From contig JARGSG010000012.1 of NCBI GenBank assembly GCA_030374805.1, forward strand, positions 186,001-250,000: a stretch of 64,000 nucleotides of DNA. The letters run 5' to 3'. The notes under the pieces were generated by a model. The model saw only the letters and a list, made by a program, of their open reading frames with translations, ran no database searches and had not been told where the DNA came from. The position numbers and the translations under genes were made by a program. Positions 9,814 to 20,508 of this stretch are shown here, piece by piece. Each line of letters starts with the position of its first letter. Position 1 is the first letter of the stretch. The DNA is from Gracilaria gracilis. Taxonomy: Eukaryota; Rhodophyta; Florideophyceae; Gracilariales; Gracilariaceae.

Positions 9814-11898
9814 ATGACTCTGTCAGGTCGTCCGAAGACACGCAGTCAGACTGAAAGATCGGATCCGCCACTTCCGTCACGGATCCCCACCCGTTCACGG
9901 TCGCGGACCGAAGGGATGCTGGCTACTGAAGCTGTGCCGACGACCACTCGACTTCCGCCCACGTCGTTGATCAACCCTCATCGAGGTGATGGACCGGCTC
10001 CTCCCGTTGCTGGTCCCGCCCCTGAGGCACCTCTGAGGGCTACTGTCAATGACACCCCCCACTTAACTGTGGAAGAGCAGCTCCGCTCCACGCGGGCTGC
10101 CCATGCTACCCTTGCTAAGGAGTTGTCGTTACTTCGAAAGAAGGTGGATGACACTGCTTTGCAGGACTTTTCTGAGGATCTCCGCGTATTGCGTGGTGAT
10201 GTCAACTCCCTCTTGGAAGCTTTCGGAGGACCCGCTAATTTCGTGGAGGACGTGGCTGAGAAGTTTACTCGCCTCCGCGCTCGTCTAGAAACGGTGGAAC
10301 AAACCGTCCTGGTTGGAGCCAATCGCACGGCTGCGCCGGTTGCTGTTTCACACCGTGACAAGAAGGTCAGTGGATCCAAAGCACGCAAAGAGCGGAAGAA
10401 CTACGACTCTGATTCGTCAGCATCTTCTCTTTCTTCTCACCGGTCAACCGGGTCTGATTCGTCCGACTCGTCTGTAGAAGAAGCCCCTCGTGAGCGTTCG
10501 TCACGCTCAAAGCGGTCATCAGCCACCCAAGGTGTGATACGCGCCCGCTCGAAGGGAAGGAAGCACTCCGGATAAAAGGAGTTGAAGCCTACCAACCTGC
10601 TCTACAAGAAGCTGTTGTCATACCGGTATTACCGTTTGGAGGACTCCTCATTGGATAGAACCCCCCGTGGGACGGGAAAGGTTAAAGACTGTATCAAACG
10701 GATGCAGCTGTCGCTCCGTAATCAACTGTTTACAGGCGATGATCCCATCTTGGTGTTGGATTTTCTATCACGTTTTGTAGCGGAAGCCGACATCCTTGGG
10801 ATGAATGAAGGACAGGCGTTTGTCGCGCTGCCCTATTTTCTACGCGGACTTGCGGAAGATCAGTACAACTCTGTAAGAGGTTCATCGCGCGCCTCTGAAG
10901 GAGGGGTTACTTGCTGGCCTGAAGCAGTTCAGTATCTACTGAGGTCCTATGCCACTGGTACCGCCATCCAGTCGGCTATCCTCGCTCTGAGGGACACCAA
11001 ACAACGCCCCGGCGAAACGGAAAGCGATTACTCGGTGCGCCTGAATAAGGCCTTCCACCGTTTTGGCAATGTTTATTACGCTCAAGAGCGTTGTACCATG
11101 TTCGTTGATGGACTAGACCCGGCTATGCGGACCCTAGTGGCCCGTCGCCGTGAAGAGAACCGTAAGACTACGTACTTGGAACTGGTGCAGTATGCACGCG
11201 GCGAAGGCGATGCGCTACGCGCACGAGTCCCGGGTACTCGGTTGAAGTCCGCTAAAGCGTTGATGTTGGAATCGGGAACCCCGTCGGCGTCAATGCTGGC
11301 TGATGAACACTCCCAAAAGAAGTATGATCAGGTGCACTTTGCCCGTAGCGACGTGCTTTCAATCCCGACAACGGAGCTTCCCTCAACCACGGATGCCTCG
11401 TTTCAAACGGCTCCGGACAATACTCTGCTGTATGCAGATTCGAACCGGGTTCGACCGCCTCGACGGTCATATGAGAACGGTGGAACCCGGGCTTCACGGC
11501 CTGGCTGGCAAGTTTCCCGCCCAGCGGTGAGATTCTCGAGTACTCGGAACGTCAATGCCCTTGTTGGATTGATCTGTCACCTCTGCTATACGCGAGGGCA
11601 TACTTCTCCGCAGTGCGTTTTAACCAAGCGTGAATGGTCACAAGTCATTGCCAACTACGAATCCCTCTCACCCGAGGAGAAGGCTTCCGTTCTGATGGCA
11701 TCGTACATCCGCGCGAAGATGGATATTCCACGCACAATTGCGGCTCCGATTGCCCAGAACATGGTGACCTCTCACCCCCGTACCTCTCTTGAGGGAAATT
11801 CAACCGCTGCTGCGGACGCTTCTGCCGCTGGTGTCCAGGCATCAATGGTTCAGAACACTGAGCACACGCCTCAGGCGGAATCTGCTCAGAGAAACTAA
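9814..11898 (+). pseudogene. Gag of gypsy A (one in-frame stop)
   Basis: ATG at 9814 starts a Ser/Arg/Pro-rich region, then a coiled-coil-like stretch and a Ser/Asp-rich linker. An in-frame TAA at 10573-10575 interrupts it; the same frame continues (LLYKKLLSYRYYRL) through the capsid-like region to TAA at 11896. A zinc knuckle of the CX2CX4HX4C type, CHLCYTRGHTSPQC, is encoded at 11575-11616. The protein should coat and package element RNA. The pol frame (-1 relative to gag) is open from 11862, giving a 37-nt overlap that fits -1 frameshifting, though no canonical slippery heptamer is visible. Confidence 0.8.
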
Positions 11899-12995
11899 TT
11901 GTAGGAGTCTCCTCTCTTGGAGAGGCGCCCTCAGAGTGGAGGCTGAAGGCGCCCGAGGCGTCCCTGCCTCGCTCCCAGGTCCGAATCCTCTCGAGGAAAC
12001 AGGCCGTCGAAGACGTGAACTCAGAACACCTTGGTGTTCTTCGTCGACCGTGGATACGGGTAAGAAATAACCGGTTCCCGGATAGAGTTATGATGATGGC
12101 CAAGCGCAATTACAAGGGCTATGCCGACCTTGGCCTTTCATTCCAGTTTATGGTGCGTTATCTCACTGTATTAGATACAGGCGCAGGTCCGAACTTCATT
12201 GTTGAGACAGCATTGCCACCCGCTTTGCGGTCCCACATTCGCCGTGGCGACATTCCTGACGTCGCTGACGCGAATAACAACCCGTTGTCAACGATAGGAT
12301 ACATCGAGTTGGTAATCCGCTTGGGCTCATGCGTGGTGAAGCTCGACTTTGTCGCTTGTCGGTCCCTGTCCGCCCCAGTCATTTTGGGTTGTGACTCTTG
12401 CGACCGCTTTGTCGATGCCATTAGGCCCCGCCAGAGGCGTGTTGAAATGGAAGATGGTTCGTCCGTGCCGATTGTTCGTCGTCCTTTGAGGCATGCCTCC
12501 AAGAATCATGTACCTCTACCTGCGGCGCAGGAAGCACCACCGAGTTCTCGGGAATCTACGAAGCTTCGTGTTGCCTCCGCGACACGCGTGCCTCCAGAGT
12601 CTCAAGTATGGGTACAGGTGAATTTTCGTCAACACGGTTTACGAATCGTCCAGCCATTGCCGTTGTTGTATGATAAATACTCTCTTGCCTTTGCTAATGG
12701 AGTGGTCCAGGTGGAACCAGATAATCCGTTTTACGTGTTGATAGCCAATCTAGGCAAAACAACCCAGTATCTGGTGAAAAACCAGGTGATTGGCTCGGTC
12801 ATGCCGCATCCAACTGCGTTGGTACCGACGAAGATGACTGCTGCCAATGTGCTCGGAATCGTTCACTCTAAGGAGGGGGAGGAGTCTGAATCTCATTCGT
12901 CTCCGTCGCCGAGTCTCTCGGGTCAGCAACCTGTTAAGACAGAGAAGACACCCGTTCCGACGAGTTACGACCAATTGGACCCATTGAAGGAATAG
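11862..12995 (+). pseudogene. Pol of gypsy A, protease segment
   Basis: Open in the -1 frame relative to gag. The retropepsin active site VLDTGAGPNFI is encoded near 12165-12197, followed by the expected SAPVILGCDSCDRFV motif that ends retropepsin-like folds. Downstream sequence is a linker to RT rich in Ser and Pro. An in-frame TAG at 12993-12995 (between two Glu codons) separates it from RT; the frame continues directly after it. Confidence 0.82.
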
Positions 12996-14072
12996 GAAGA
13001 ACTCGACCTCGGACATGTTCCGGAGACAGACCGCAAACGACTGCGCGATATGCTTCGTGAATTCACCACAATGTGGAATGGTTCTCTCGGAGAGATAAAT
13101 ACCACGGAACACCGGATTGATCTCCTTCCGAACTCTCGGCCAGTAGCCCAACATCCGTACAGGGCAGGGCCCAAGGCCAGAGAAGAAGAGCAATTTCAGG
13201 TGGACAAGATGCTCCGTGCAGGAGTTATAGAACCGGCACATTCGCCGTGGGCATCACCAGTGGTACCGCCTCCGAAACCGGATGGTTTCTGGCGCTTCTG
13301 TATCGACTATCGTCGTCTAAACGCCCTTACCGTCAAGGACGTGTACCCTATTCTAGGTATGGATGAATACATCGACTCTCTCGGAAATTTTACCGTATTC
13401 ACGGCCTTGGATGCTAACTGGGGATACTGGCAGGTTCCAGTGGGAAAGAAGGATCATTACAACACAGCGTTTGTCTGCCATTCTGGCCTCTACCGTTTTA
13501 AACGGATGCCCTTTGGTTTAACCAATGCTCCCGCTACTTTTCAGCATGCTATTGATATCCTACTGGCCCGCTTCAAGTGGCGTACTTGTCTCGTCTACCT
13601 TGACGACGTCATTGTATTCTCAGATAATCTGGATGATCACCTCACACATGTGAGAGACATAATGGCCACGTTACGGGACGCCGGAGTGACACTCAAGCTG
13701 TGGAAATGCGAATTCTTCACGGATACTGTCAAGTATCTGGGTCACATAATCCATCCAGGACGTGTCATGATCGAGGAAGCTCGTGTGAAGTCGCTGAAAC
13801 AGGCGACGGAACCGACTACCCAGACTGAACTGAGATCCTTCCTAGGATTAGTCAACGTCTATAGACGGTTTATTCCCAACTTTGCGGACATTGCAGCACC
13901 TCTCAACGCGCTTCTGCGGAAGGGTCAACCGCCTAAGTTGGACCCATTCACGTCAACTCAGACGGAAGCCTTTAACTCTCTCAAAGAGGCTGTAACCACG
14001 GCACCAGTATTGTCACTACCGAAACCGGGACTTCATATACCGCGGACACGGATTCTAGTGAATACCCGGTAG
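12996..14072 (+). pseudogene. Pol of gypsy A, reverse transcriptase
   Basis: Contains the RT series: GVIEPAHSPWASPVV, FCIDYRRLNALT, the first catalytic Asp in FTALDANWGYWQ, MPFGLTNAPATFQ, and the catalytic YLDD box at about 13598-13609, then YLGHII and LRSFLGLVNVYRRFIPNFA of the RT-RNase H connection. A one-base change near 14036 shifts the frame, so RNase H is read in another phase and this piece ends prematurely at 14072. Confidence 0.9.
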
Positions 14073-15670
14073 GCTGCGCCTTGTTTCAAACCACCCCAGA
14101 GGGGGAATGCAAGCCAATTGGGTACTGGTCCCGTTCGGTAAACGTGCATGAGAAGATTTACTCCGTCTCGGAGAAGGAATGTCTTGCAGTAGTGTGGGCA
14201 TTATGCACACTACGCCCCTACCTCATGGGTGCTCATTTCACCTTTTACACGGATCACTCATCATTGAGATGGCTACTCTCCATATCGGAGCCTTCAGGCC
14301 GCTTAATGCGTTGGAGACTGCGTCTTGCAGAATTTGACTTCGACGTCGCCTACAAGAAGGGCGCCAACAATACACAAGCCAACGCCCTTTCTCGCCTACC
14401 CACCACAGGGGAAGCGTTAGCCGTCGATGACGAGGAAATACCCTGCTTCGCAGTTGACGACTACACCGCAGGTGAAATGGATGATATCGAAGAGGAATGG
14501 CCAGACGAACTGGATTTTGACCAGGAATTGGATGACCTACTCGCTGTCAGCGAAAGTGCGAACCCCCTACCAGGGAACTTCGTACCCGTCACAACGAAGG
14601 AGATGGTTAGGGAACAATTCAGCGATCCTTACTGCAAGAAGATTCGGGCGCAACTCAATGGAGGAGCTAATCTCTCCTTTCGGGTGAATGATATTGGATA
14701 TCTCATTCGCACGGTAACTGGAAACCCACAAATAGTGGTGCCACACGCCCTACAATCTCGGGTGTTACACTTATCACACTATGCCAAACTTAGTGGCCAC
14801 GTCGGAGGACGGAAACTGTACCTTACATTGCGAAGGAAATTCTACTGGCCAGCAATGGCTGTGGACTGCTACGCAACTATGCGGTTCTGCCCCGAGTGTG
14901 CTCGGAATCGCGTCAAGCTTCGCCGCCATGCAACGAAGTTGAAGCTCTTCCCCGCAAGGGCGCCCCTGGAATTCGTAGCTATCGATATTTTGGGACCGTT
15001 CCTCGCTACTAAGCGGCGTAACAAATTTCTACTCGTGATCACGGATCGTTTCTCGAAGCTCGTTCGTACCGTACCCTTACGGGGAATCACGTCACTGACA
15101 GTTGCGAAAGCATTCGTCACCCATTGGGCATTCGTCTACGGTCCACCGGTGAATCTACTCTCCGACAACGGGAAACAGTTTGCCTCCCGGTTCTTCGGGT
15201 ATGTATGCAGAATTCTGGATGTCAAGAATCTCTTCACGACAACCTACCACCCCCAGTGTAATGGGCAGGCTGAACGGTTTACCCGGACGCTGTTAGCAGC
15301 ACTCCGTTCATACATAGCCGATCACCCCACCACGTGGGACCTGTTCACCGATGCGCTGACATTCGCATACAACACTCAGGTACACCGTACTATGGGATCG
15401 ACTCCATTTCAATTGGTTCTGTCTCGCACCCCGCCGCCCGTGGCGCTCGAAGCACAGCCAACGCTGGATCAATTTCTTTCGACGAAGAGATACAGGGAAA
15501 CCTGGAAGACATGGCTTACCAAGCTGGTCCCTGCAGCACCACGGTCAATGGCCCGGTCACAAGCCGCATATAAGCGTGATTTCGATCAGCGAGCCCCTCG
15601 GAGACCACCCGCCCTTAAAAAAGGAGACTATGTGTTCATCCGTAATGAGTATTTGGACCCAGGCAAGTAG
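14036..15670 (+). pseudogene. Pol of gypsy A, RNase H and integrase
   Basis: RNase H: TADTDSSEYPVGCALF, KECLAVVWAL, FYTDHSSLRWLL and NTQANALSRL hold the catalytic carboxylates. Integrase: a zinc-binding HHCC region (HLSHYAKLSGH, then CPECAR), and the DDE triad in IDILGPF, LLSDNGKQF and NGQAERFTR. All catalytic residues are intact. The frame begins after the shift near 14036 and ends at TAG 15668-15670, at a position where relatives of the family often have an aromatic residue; the same phase continues beyond. Confidence 0.9.
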
Positions 15671-17152
15671 AAACGCCACAAGCTCTCACCCGTCGCCGAC
15701 GGTTCCTTCAAGACAATTGCTGTAGAATCCGGCACTGTGGTAGTGGAGATGGGTCAGCAACACGAACGCATTTCCCGCGATCGTGTGGTTTTTGCACCCC
15801 CGCCTGCGAGAAACGACCCATCAAATGGACATTCTACCGCAGAAGCGGAAACTAACACTACGGATACACCGGACCCACCCCCGATCGACCGCCCTAGGGA
15901 GGTACCACACCCAAGTAGGGGACTCTCGGATTTGCCGATGTTATCGGACTCTACGCGCCCTGGTGCTTTGCTGTCTGAAGCCCCGCCGCCTGGCGTAATT
16001 ATTCGCCGCCTTGGCGCGTTGACACCCACTCCCCATGTCGCTCCATCTAAGGATGGGGAGGGACTCGTTAATCGTCATGCTTCCGCGCTGTCGCGTGAGG
16101 AACACCGTGTGGCACGGAAGAGCGCTAATGCGCAATCAAAGTCCTCTCGAGAGCCCGGCGTCTCGTCAAGGTCGCCGCGCATCAACGCAGAAGCGGAATC
16201 GTCACCAGACACTACCGCTGTGCGGGACAGGACCGAGGAGACTCAGTCGTTACCGCCAAAGCCGTTGCCTACGCCTCAAAGCGCGCCTGGAGTGACTACG
16301 TCGCAGATCGGAGTGAGAATACCGCCTAAGGCGCCGTTGAGCTCGCATTTCCAAGACGGAGAAGAGTCGTCGGAGACTGGCTCGCCCAACACGCCTGAGG
16401 CGGGCCACACAGTAGACACGTCGCTAAATGCCCAGCAGGGAGGTGCCAACCGTAGCACACGGACCACACCTGTAAGGGAGATCATCTCAGCGAGCGAATC
16501 ACGTCGACAAACCGAGCTGACACCTCCCGTGCATACGGAGGCGGAACACGCCACGGCGCAGACCAATGACGGCCACCCGGTGACAACGTCACGTGCCACC
16601 ACGGCGAGGCCGGTTCAATCAGGGCTACCGTTGACGCCAGCGCGTTCGACGCCACGCACAACTCCGTCGAAACGGTCGCTACCACGCAAACTTGCGGTAC
16701 GCCCACTTGTGACTCCCGCGGCAGAAGGAACTCTACCAAACCAAGGCATCGGGAACACCGAAACCGCGAGACGCGTGACAATCGACCCAAGTGGGGGACC
16801 ACAACGCGAAGAAGCAGTGCCACCAACCTTGTTGGACGCAACACGGTCTAACCGGAACACCGACGCAGTGCCACACACGGTGAAGCCACCGGAGAGCTCT
16901 CCGAACCAGGATGTCGTAATCACACGGCAAGGCCGGGAAGTCTTCCGACAGGAGTTCGTAGTCGACCACATAGTAGAACACTCATACCACCCGTTTGGGT
17001 ACATACAGTATCTCGTACGTTGGTACGGCTACGGACCCGAGGCTGACTCGGATGAGCCAATCGAGCATCTCCCACGATCGAAAGTGGTGCAGTACTATCG
17101 GCGTACTCTCACGGGTCTCCCGGCGACAATTGTCAACGCCCAAGTGAGATAA
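15671..17152 (+). pseudogene. Pol of gypsy A, long linker and C-terminal chromodomain
   Basis: Continues the integrase frame after the TAG. First come the end of the integrase C-terminal barrel (KRHKLSPVADGSFKTI), then about 380 residues rich in Pro, Ser, Thr, Glu and Arg with no predicted fold, then a chromodomain (EFVVDHIVEH, YLVRWYGYG, DEPIEHLPRSKVVQYYRR) that ends at TAA 17150-17152. Chromodomains of such elements direct insertion to marked chromatin. The disordered spacer is much longer than the roughly 80 residues in element B. Confidence 0.8.
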
Positions 17153-18400
17153 CACGCCCCGAAGGGGAAGAAGCTAGCTCACCTAGAAGGAAGTGGATGA
17201 AGATGAAGTGGAGATTGGTTTTTGGTGGACGGAGTTCGACAGGTGTCGTCTTCGGTCGCCCACGTTTGTTTTTTTCGGATTAATTATCCTGAGGAGTTCT
17301 CTCCCAGCTCGCTGGTTCACTGTTCTCATTACGACCGCATGCGCATGGTTTTTTTCTAACAAGGGTGCGCTGTTTCCGTGAGCATCACGCGAATTACCGG
17401 TAGGAATACCGTGTGTCTTGTACACGCCCCAGGCAGAAATGTTCAGTCGCCTATGTTCAACCATGTTTGTTACCGCTTACTGCGAAGTACTTCGGTTTTT
17501 ACACGCTCTTGCGGTCTTCACAGTATCCGCATAATGCGTTGGCATTGATTCCCAGTCGTTTCTGGTAATGGTTCTCGATTCCCGATCTCGGGTATCTTGC
17601 TGCTACAGTATTTTCTGGAGGCCTTCTGCGCAATACCCGTAACTCACTGGTTTTCCCTCCGTCTCCTTAACCGGCCACCAGTAGTGTATTCTGGACGTCG
17701 ATAAACTTTTTCGTGAAGACAAAACTCAATTATCTCGAAGAACTTCGGAGTTATGGCGCCATTTCAGTTCGGGATTCTATTTTCAGACTGCATTTCGGTG
17801 AACTGAAATGGACCGCGCTTTCCCATTCAATGGTGTTAAACGCCAACAATCTTGGTGTTAAATGAAAGCTCTAGGTTTCAGGAGTTCTACACTGTCTCAG
17901 GTTTCTTCACAGCTGTACTGGTTCGAACGTTATCCGACTTTGAAGAATCAGTACTGTATCACACCCCGATTTTGTGCTGCAGAGTGGAGGGAACCGCTTC
18001 AAGCGTGACGAAATCGATCTCGAAACGAGCTGCGCACCTATTGAGGGCTATGTACCGCGGATCCGCGTGACTGCAATGGTCGTTCTACTTTGTTGTGGGT
18101 CACAACACTTCATACCGAGGGATATTCAAAGAAATTTGAGAAACACCTTCGTGGAGCGACTCAGACTCGAATCGGTTACCCCACACTGTGGTTCATGGAC
18201 CTGGAAACAGGGAGCGAACCGCGACAGAGCGAAGCACACTGTGGTAAACAGGAATGGTCGTCGCTGTAGCGAGGTTTGCACTTTGGAGTGGTAGTGACTT
18301 GATCTTCGCGAGGCGAGATGGAATCCGAAGACTTCGGGGATGCGCTTTTATGCCCACGGTTGGGAGTTCGACCCGCCATTGCGACGGCGTGGCTCACTCT
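17153..18400. other. Untranslated 3' region of gypsy A with a hairpin
   Basis: 1.25 kb between pol and the polypurine tract without a convincing gene on either strand. A perfect 12-bp inverted repeat, CCATTTCAGTTC at 17759-17770 and GAACTGAAATGG at 17800-17811, could fold in the RNA. Elements B and C carry antisense reading frames in the equivalent place; A has none. Confidence 0.6.
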
Positions 18401-18413
18401 TAAAGAAGGGGAT
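18401..18413 (+). other. Polypurine tract of gypsy A
   Basis: TAAAGAAGGGGAT lies directly before the 3' LTR. It is the expected plus-strand primer site for reverse transcription. Similar purine runs precede the LTRs of B and C. Confidence 0.75.
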
Positions 18414-19264
18414 ATGAAGGACAACACTCCTTGGAGGCGATTTGAGGTACTTTGTTAATTTCCGCATCATGCGTTAGTAGATACATATGAGCTACACCGC
18501 TATTAGCGTGTCGCCTCGCTGAGGTAATTTCCACACATGTATACGTGGATTGCACGGCTCGGGGCGCTGCTTAACGGGTGTGAATAGCACACGTGTAGCA
18601 CGGATATGCCGGAGGCAGTGCACCCAGCATTGCTGTATTTACTTAGATATTTTATAGATTATTTTGTCCGGCGCACCCACTGTCAGTGGTGCGCCGAGCT
18701 CAGTACTTAGAGGGTTGAGCACCACTCCCCCAAGTAAACTGCCCCTTGCCAAGCAAGGGCTTCTGGCTCTAACTATCACTCCTTCGCGGATTGTTCACCT
18801 CCAAGTGGAGTGAAGACTGCGTTGTTCACGTATAGTTACCCAACCTTGTGGCGCTCAGAGTATAACCACTATTTGTGTGTCTCGTTCTGACCTATTGTCG
18901 TATATTCGCCCCTGTATTGGGTTTGCTTTATTCTCTCTCTCTCTTCCCCACTCTGGTGGTTTGCTTTCTCCCCTTTTTTGGTTTGCCTTTTTGCCCTGTT
19001 CTCAGTGGCCCGTTTCCGACACCTTGTCGTTGCCGTGCTACTCTCTTTCGAGGACTCATCTCGTGACCGTGTGAACACGTGGATCTCTACCGACTACTAA
19101 TCAGCCTAACGCTCCGACGCTTGTCGTGGTGGTTTGACCTCGGATTTAAACCCGGCTTAGCTGTGTCATTCCCGGAGTGCTCCGTTCGCTGTGCTGCCCT
19201 GTCGAGGGGAAGTTTCCGAACGTCTTCGTGAGCCTGCGCTTTCCCCGCCAAAGGCGTTGCTCCA
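18414..19264 (+). repeat. 3' LTR of gypsy A
   Basis: 851 bp, about 99.4% identical to the 5' LTR by my count. It ends GGCGTTGCTCCA, followed by one G and the right ACTGG duplication. Confidence 0.92.
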
Positions 19265-19265
19265 G

Positions 19266-20113
19266 ACTGGTTGGAGGCGTTTGTCAAAGAGACAGAGGAG
19301 TTGAGGGGGACGCACAAATGTATTGTGCTGACGTTCGATGGATACGGCGCACACTGCACGGACGCCGCTTTGAATCTGATGAAAGAGAACAACATAATAG
19401 CCGTAGGGCTTTAAACTCACACCTCGCATCGTACTCAGGTTTTCGACTACACTGTGTTCTCTTCTTTCAAAAATTTGTTCAGGAATTTGCTAAACAACAG
19501 AACTCTGACGGTAGATGCACACAAACGGAACGATATTTGCACACTTTGTGAGATGTTAACGGCTTCCTATAACCAGGCTGTTTCTTACAGCAACATTGTG
19601 AAAGGATTCGAAGCGTGTGGGGTTTGGGAGAACCACAGAAAAACTGCCAACCCTCGGGTTATATGCGTGAACGATATCACAAACATTGAAGGCTACGGAT
19701 CACATGACGCGGCGTTGAAGTCTTTCCATGAAGTTGTGGAAAAGTTCAGAACATCTCGTAATTTGCTCGAAACTGACGGCGCTGTGCTGGAGAACGGAAC
19801 GCTTGTGACCAGTAGGGGAGCGTTGTTGACGTCTTCATTGGTACTTGAGGCTTTAGGAAAGCGCTAGGAGGAACGGAGAGCAGCTCATCAAGCCCGCGCT
19901 TGTCGCGCGGCAGAGACCGAAGCCCGGAAGTATGCTCGTGAAGCGGAATCCGGGCGGCGTCGAACCGAGCGAGTGCAAGCCGAACGTGAAAAGATAATGA
20001 ACGAGGAGTGGCTCAGGAACAGTCCCTTGCGTGGAAAGCGGCTTGGCCGATCTCGCCGCGCTCGTCGGGCAATATCCAGGTTAAGGGCTGCGGCCTCAGT
20101 GCAGACTTTTTAA
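19266..20113 (+). pseudogene. Pogo/Tigger-like DDE transposase, 3' half
   Basis: Continues the gene interrupted at 8801; 19266-19270 is the right ACTGG duplication. It carries the second catalytic Asp in LTFDGYGAHC, then MKENNIIAVGL, an in-frame TAA at 19412-19414, and QVFDYTVFSSFK, where the third catalytic Asp is expected. The frame runs on to TAG at 19865-19867, and after it a Glu/Arg/Ala-rich tail (RRAAHQARACRAAETEAR) is open to TAA 20111-20113. Together with the 5' half this is a complete but dead transposase of the Tc1/mariner superfamily. Confidence 0.8.
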
Positions 20114-20508
20114 GTAAGTCGGCATTTTGAGGCCAAATTGAGGGGTCCATATTTAGTATTTGTCCCAAAGTTACCCTTTACACGGTACACTAAAGGGATA
20201 CTGGTAGGAACTTCTCAAGTGTGTTTTCGGCCAATCGTTGCTCCAAGAATGCCTTCAAACTTTGGTGATGGGAGGACGGAGGCGTTCTGAAATGTCTCAC
20301 AAAGTTTCAGAGCTTCAGCCGCAAAGGAAGTACTTTTCCCTTATAAATCTTTGACACTGTCCCGACTTAACCTGCCTCCTGATAATTGTGGAATGAAGAC
20401 GCTAGCTCCTTTACTTTTCGCTTTGCGAGTTTGGTCTTGGTTTCCTTAAATATCTACTGGTCACTGTAATGTTTGACTTTTGCAAAAAATGCAATGCGGA
20501 AAAGTGTG
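20114..20508. other. 3' flank of the pogo-like element, with candidate terminal repeat
   Basis: No gene. GACACTGTCCCGACTTAACC at 20353-20372 and the following bases to 20381 are partly inverted relative to 7725-7754. The two sites bracket the whole transposase plus element A. The repeat is imperfect, with a 3-bp gap. Confidence 0.35.

Larger units (their letters stand above)
8802..19265 (+). mobile_element. Ty3/gypsy LTR retrotransposon A, full length with chromodomain
   Basis: 10.46 kb element: 5' LTR, primer-binding site, gag, protease, RT, RNase H, integrase, a long linker, a chromodomain, 1.25 kb of untranslated DNA, polypurine tract and 3' LTR, flanked by ACTGG duplications. Domain order (RT before integrase) defines Ty3/gypsy; the terminal chromodomain places it among chromovirus-like elements. 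The LTRs differ at only about 5 of 851 positions, so insertion is recent. The coding part has in-frame stops at 10573, 12993 and 15668 and one frameshift near 14036, so the copy is not autonomous unless stops are suppressed. Confidence 0.92.

Noticed and set aside
11862..11898. Canonical -1 slippery heptamer between gag and pol of A
   Set aside because: The frames overlap by 37 nt in the right relation, but no X-XXY-YYZ heptamer is present; the mechanism is left open.
8802..19265. CCG-N2-CGG as a general feature of gypsy elements here
   Set aside because: Element A shows only one exact copy (in TCCCGTTCGGTAA near 14129), so the signal is specific to B.
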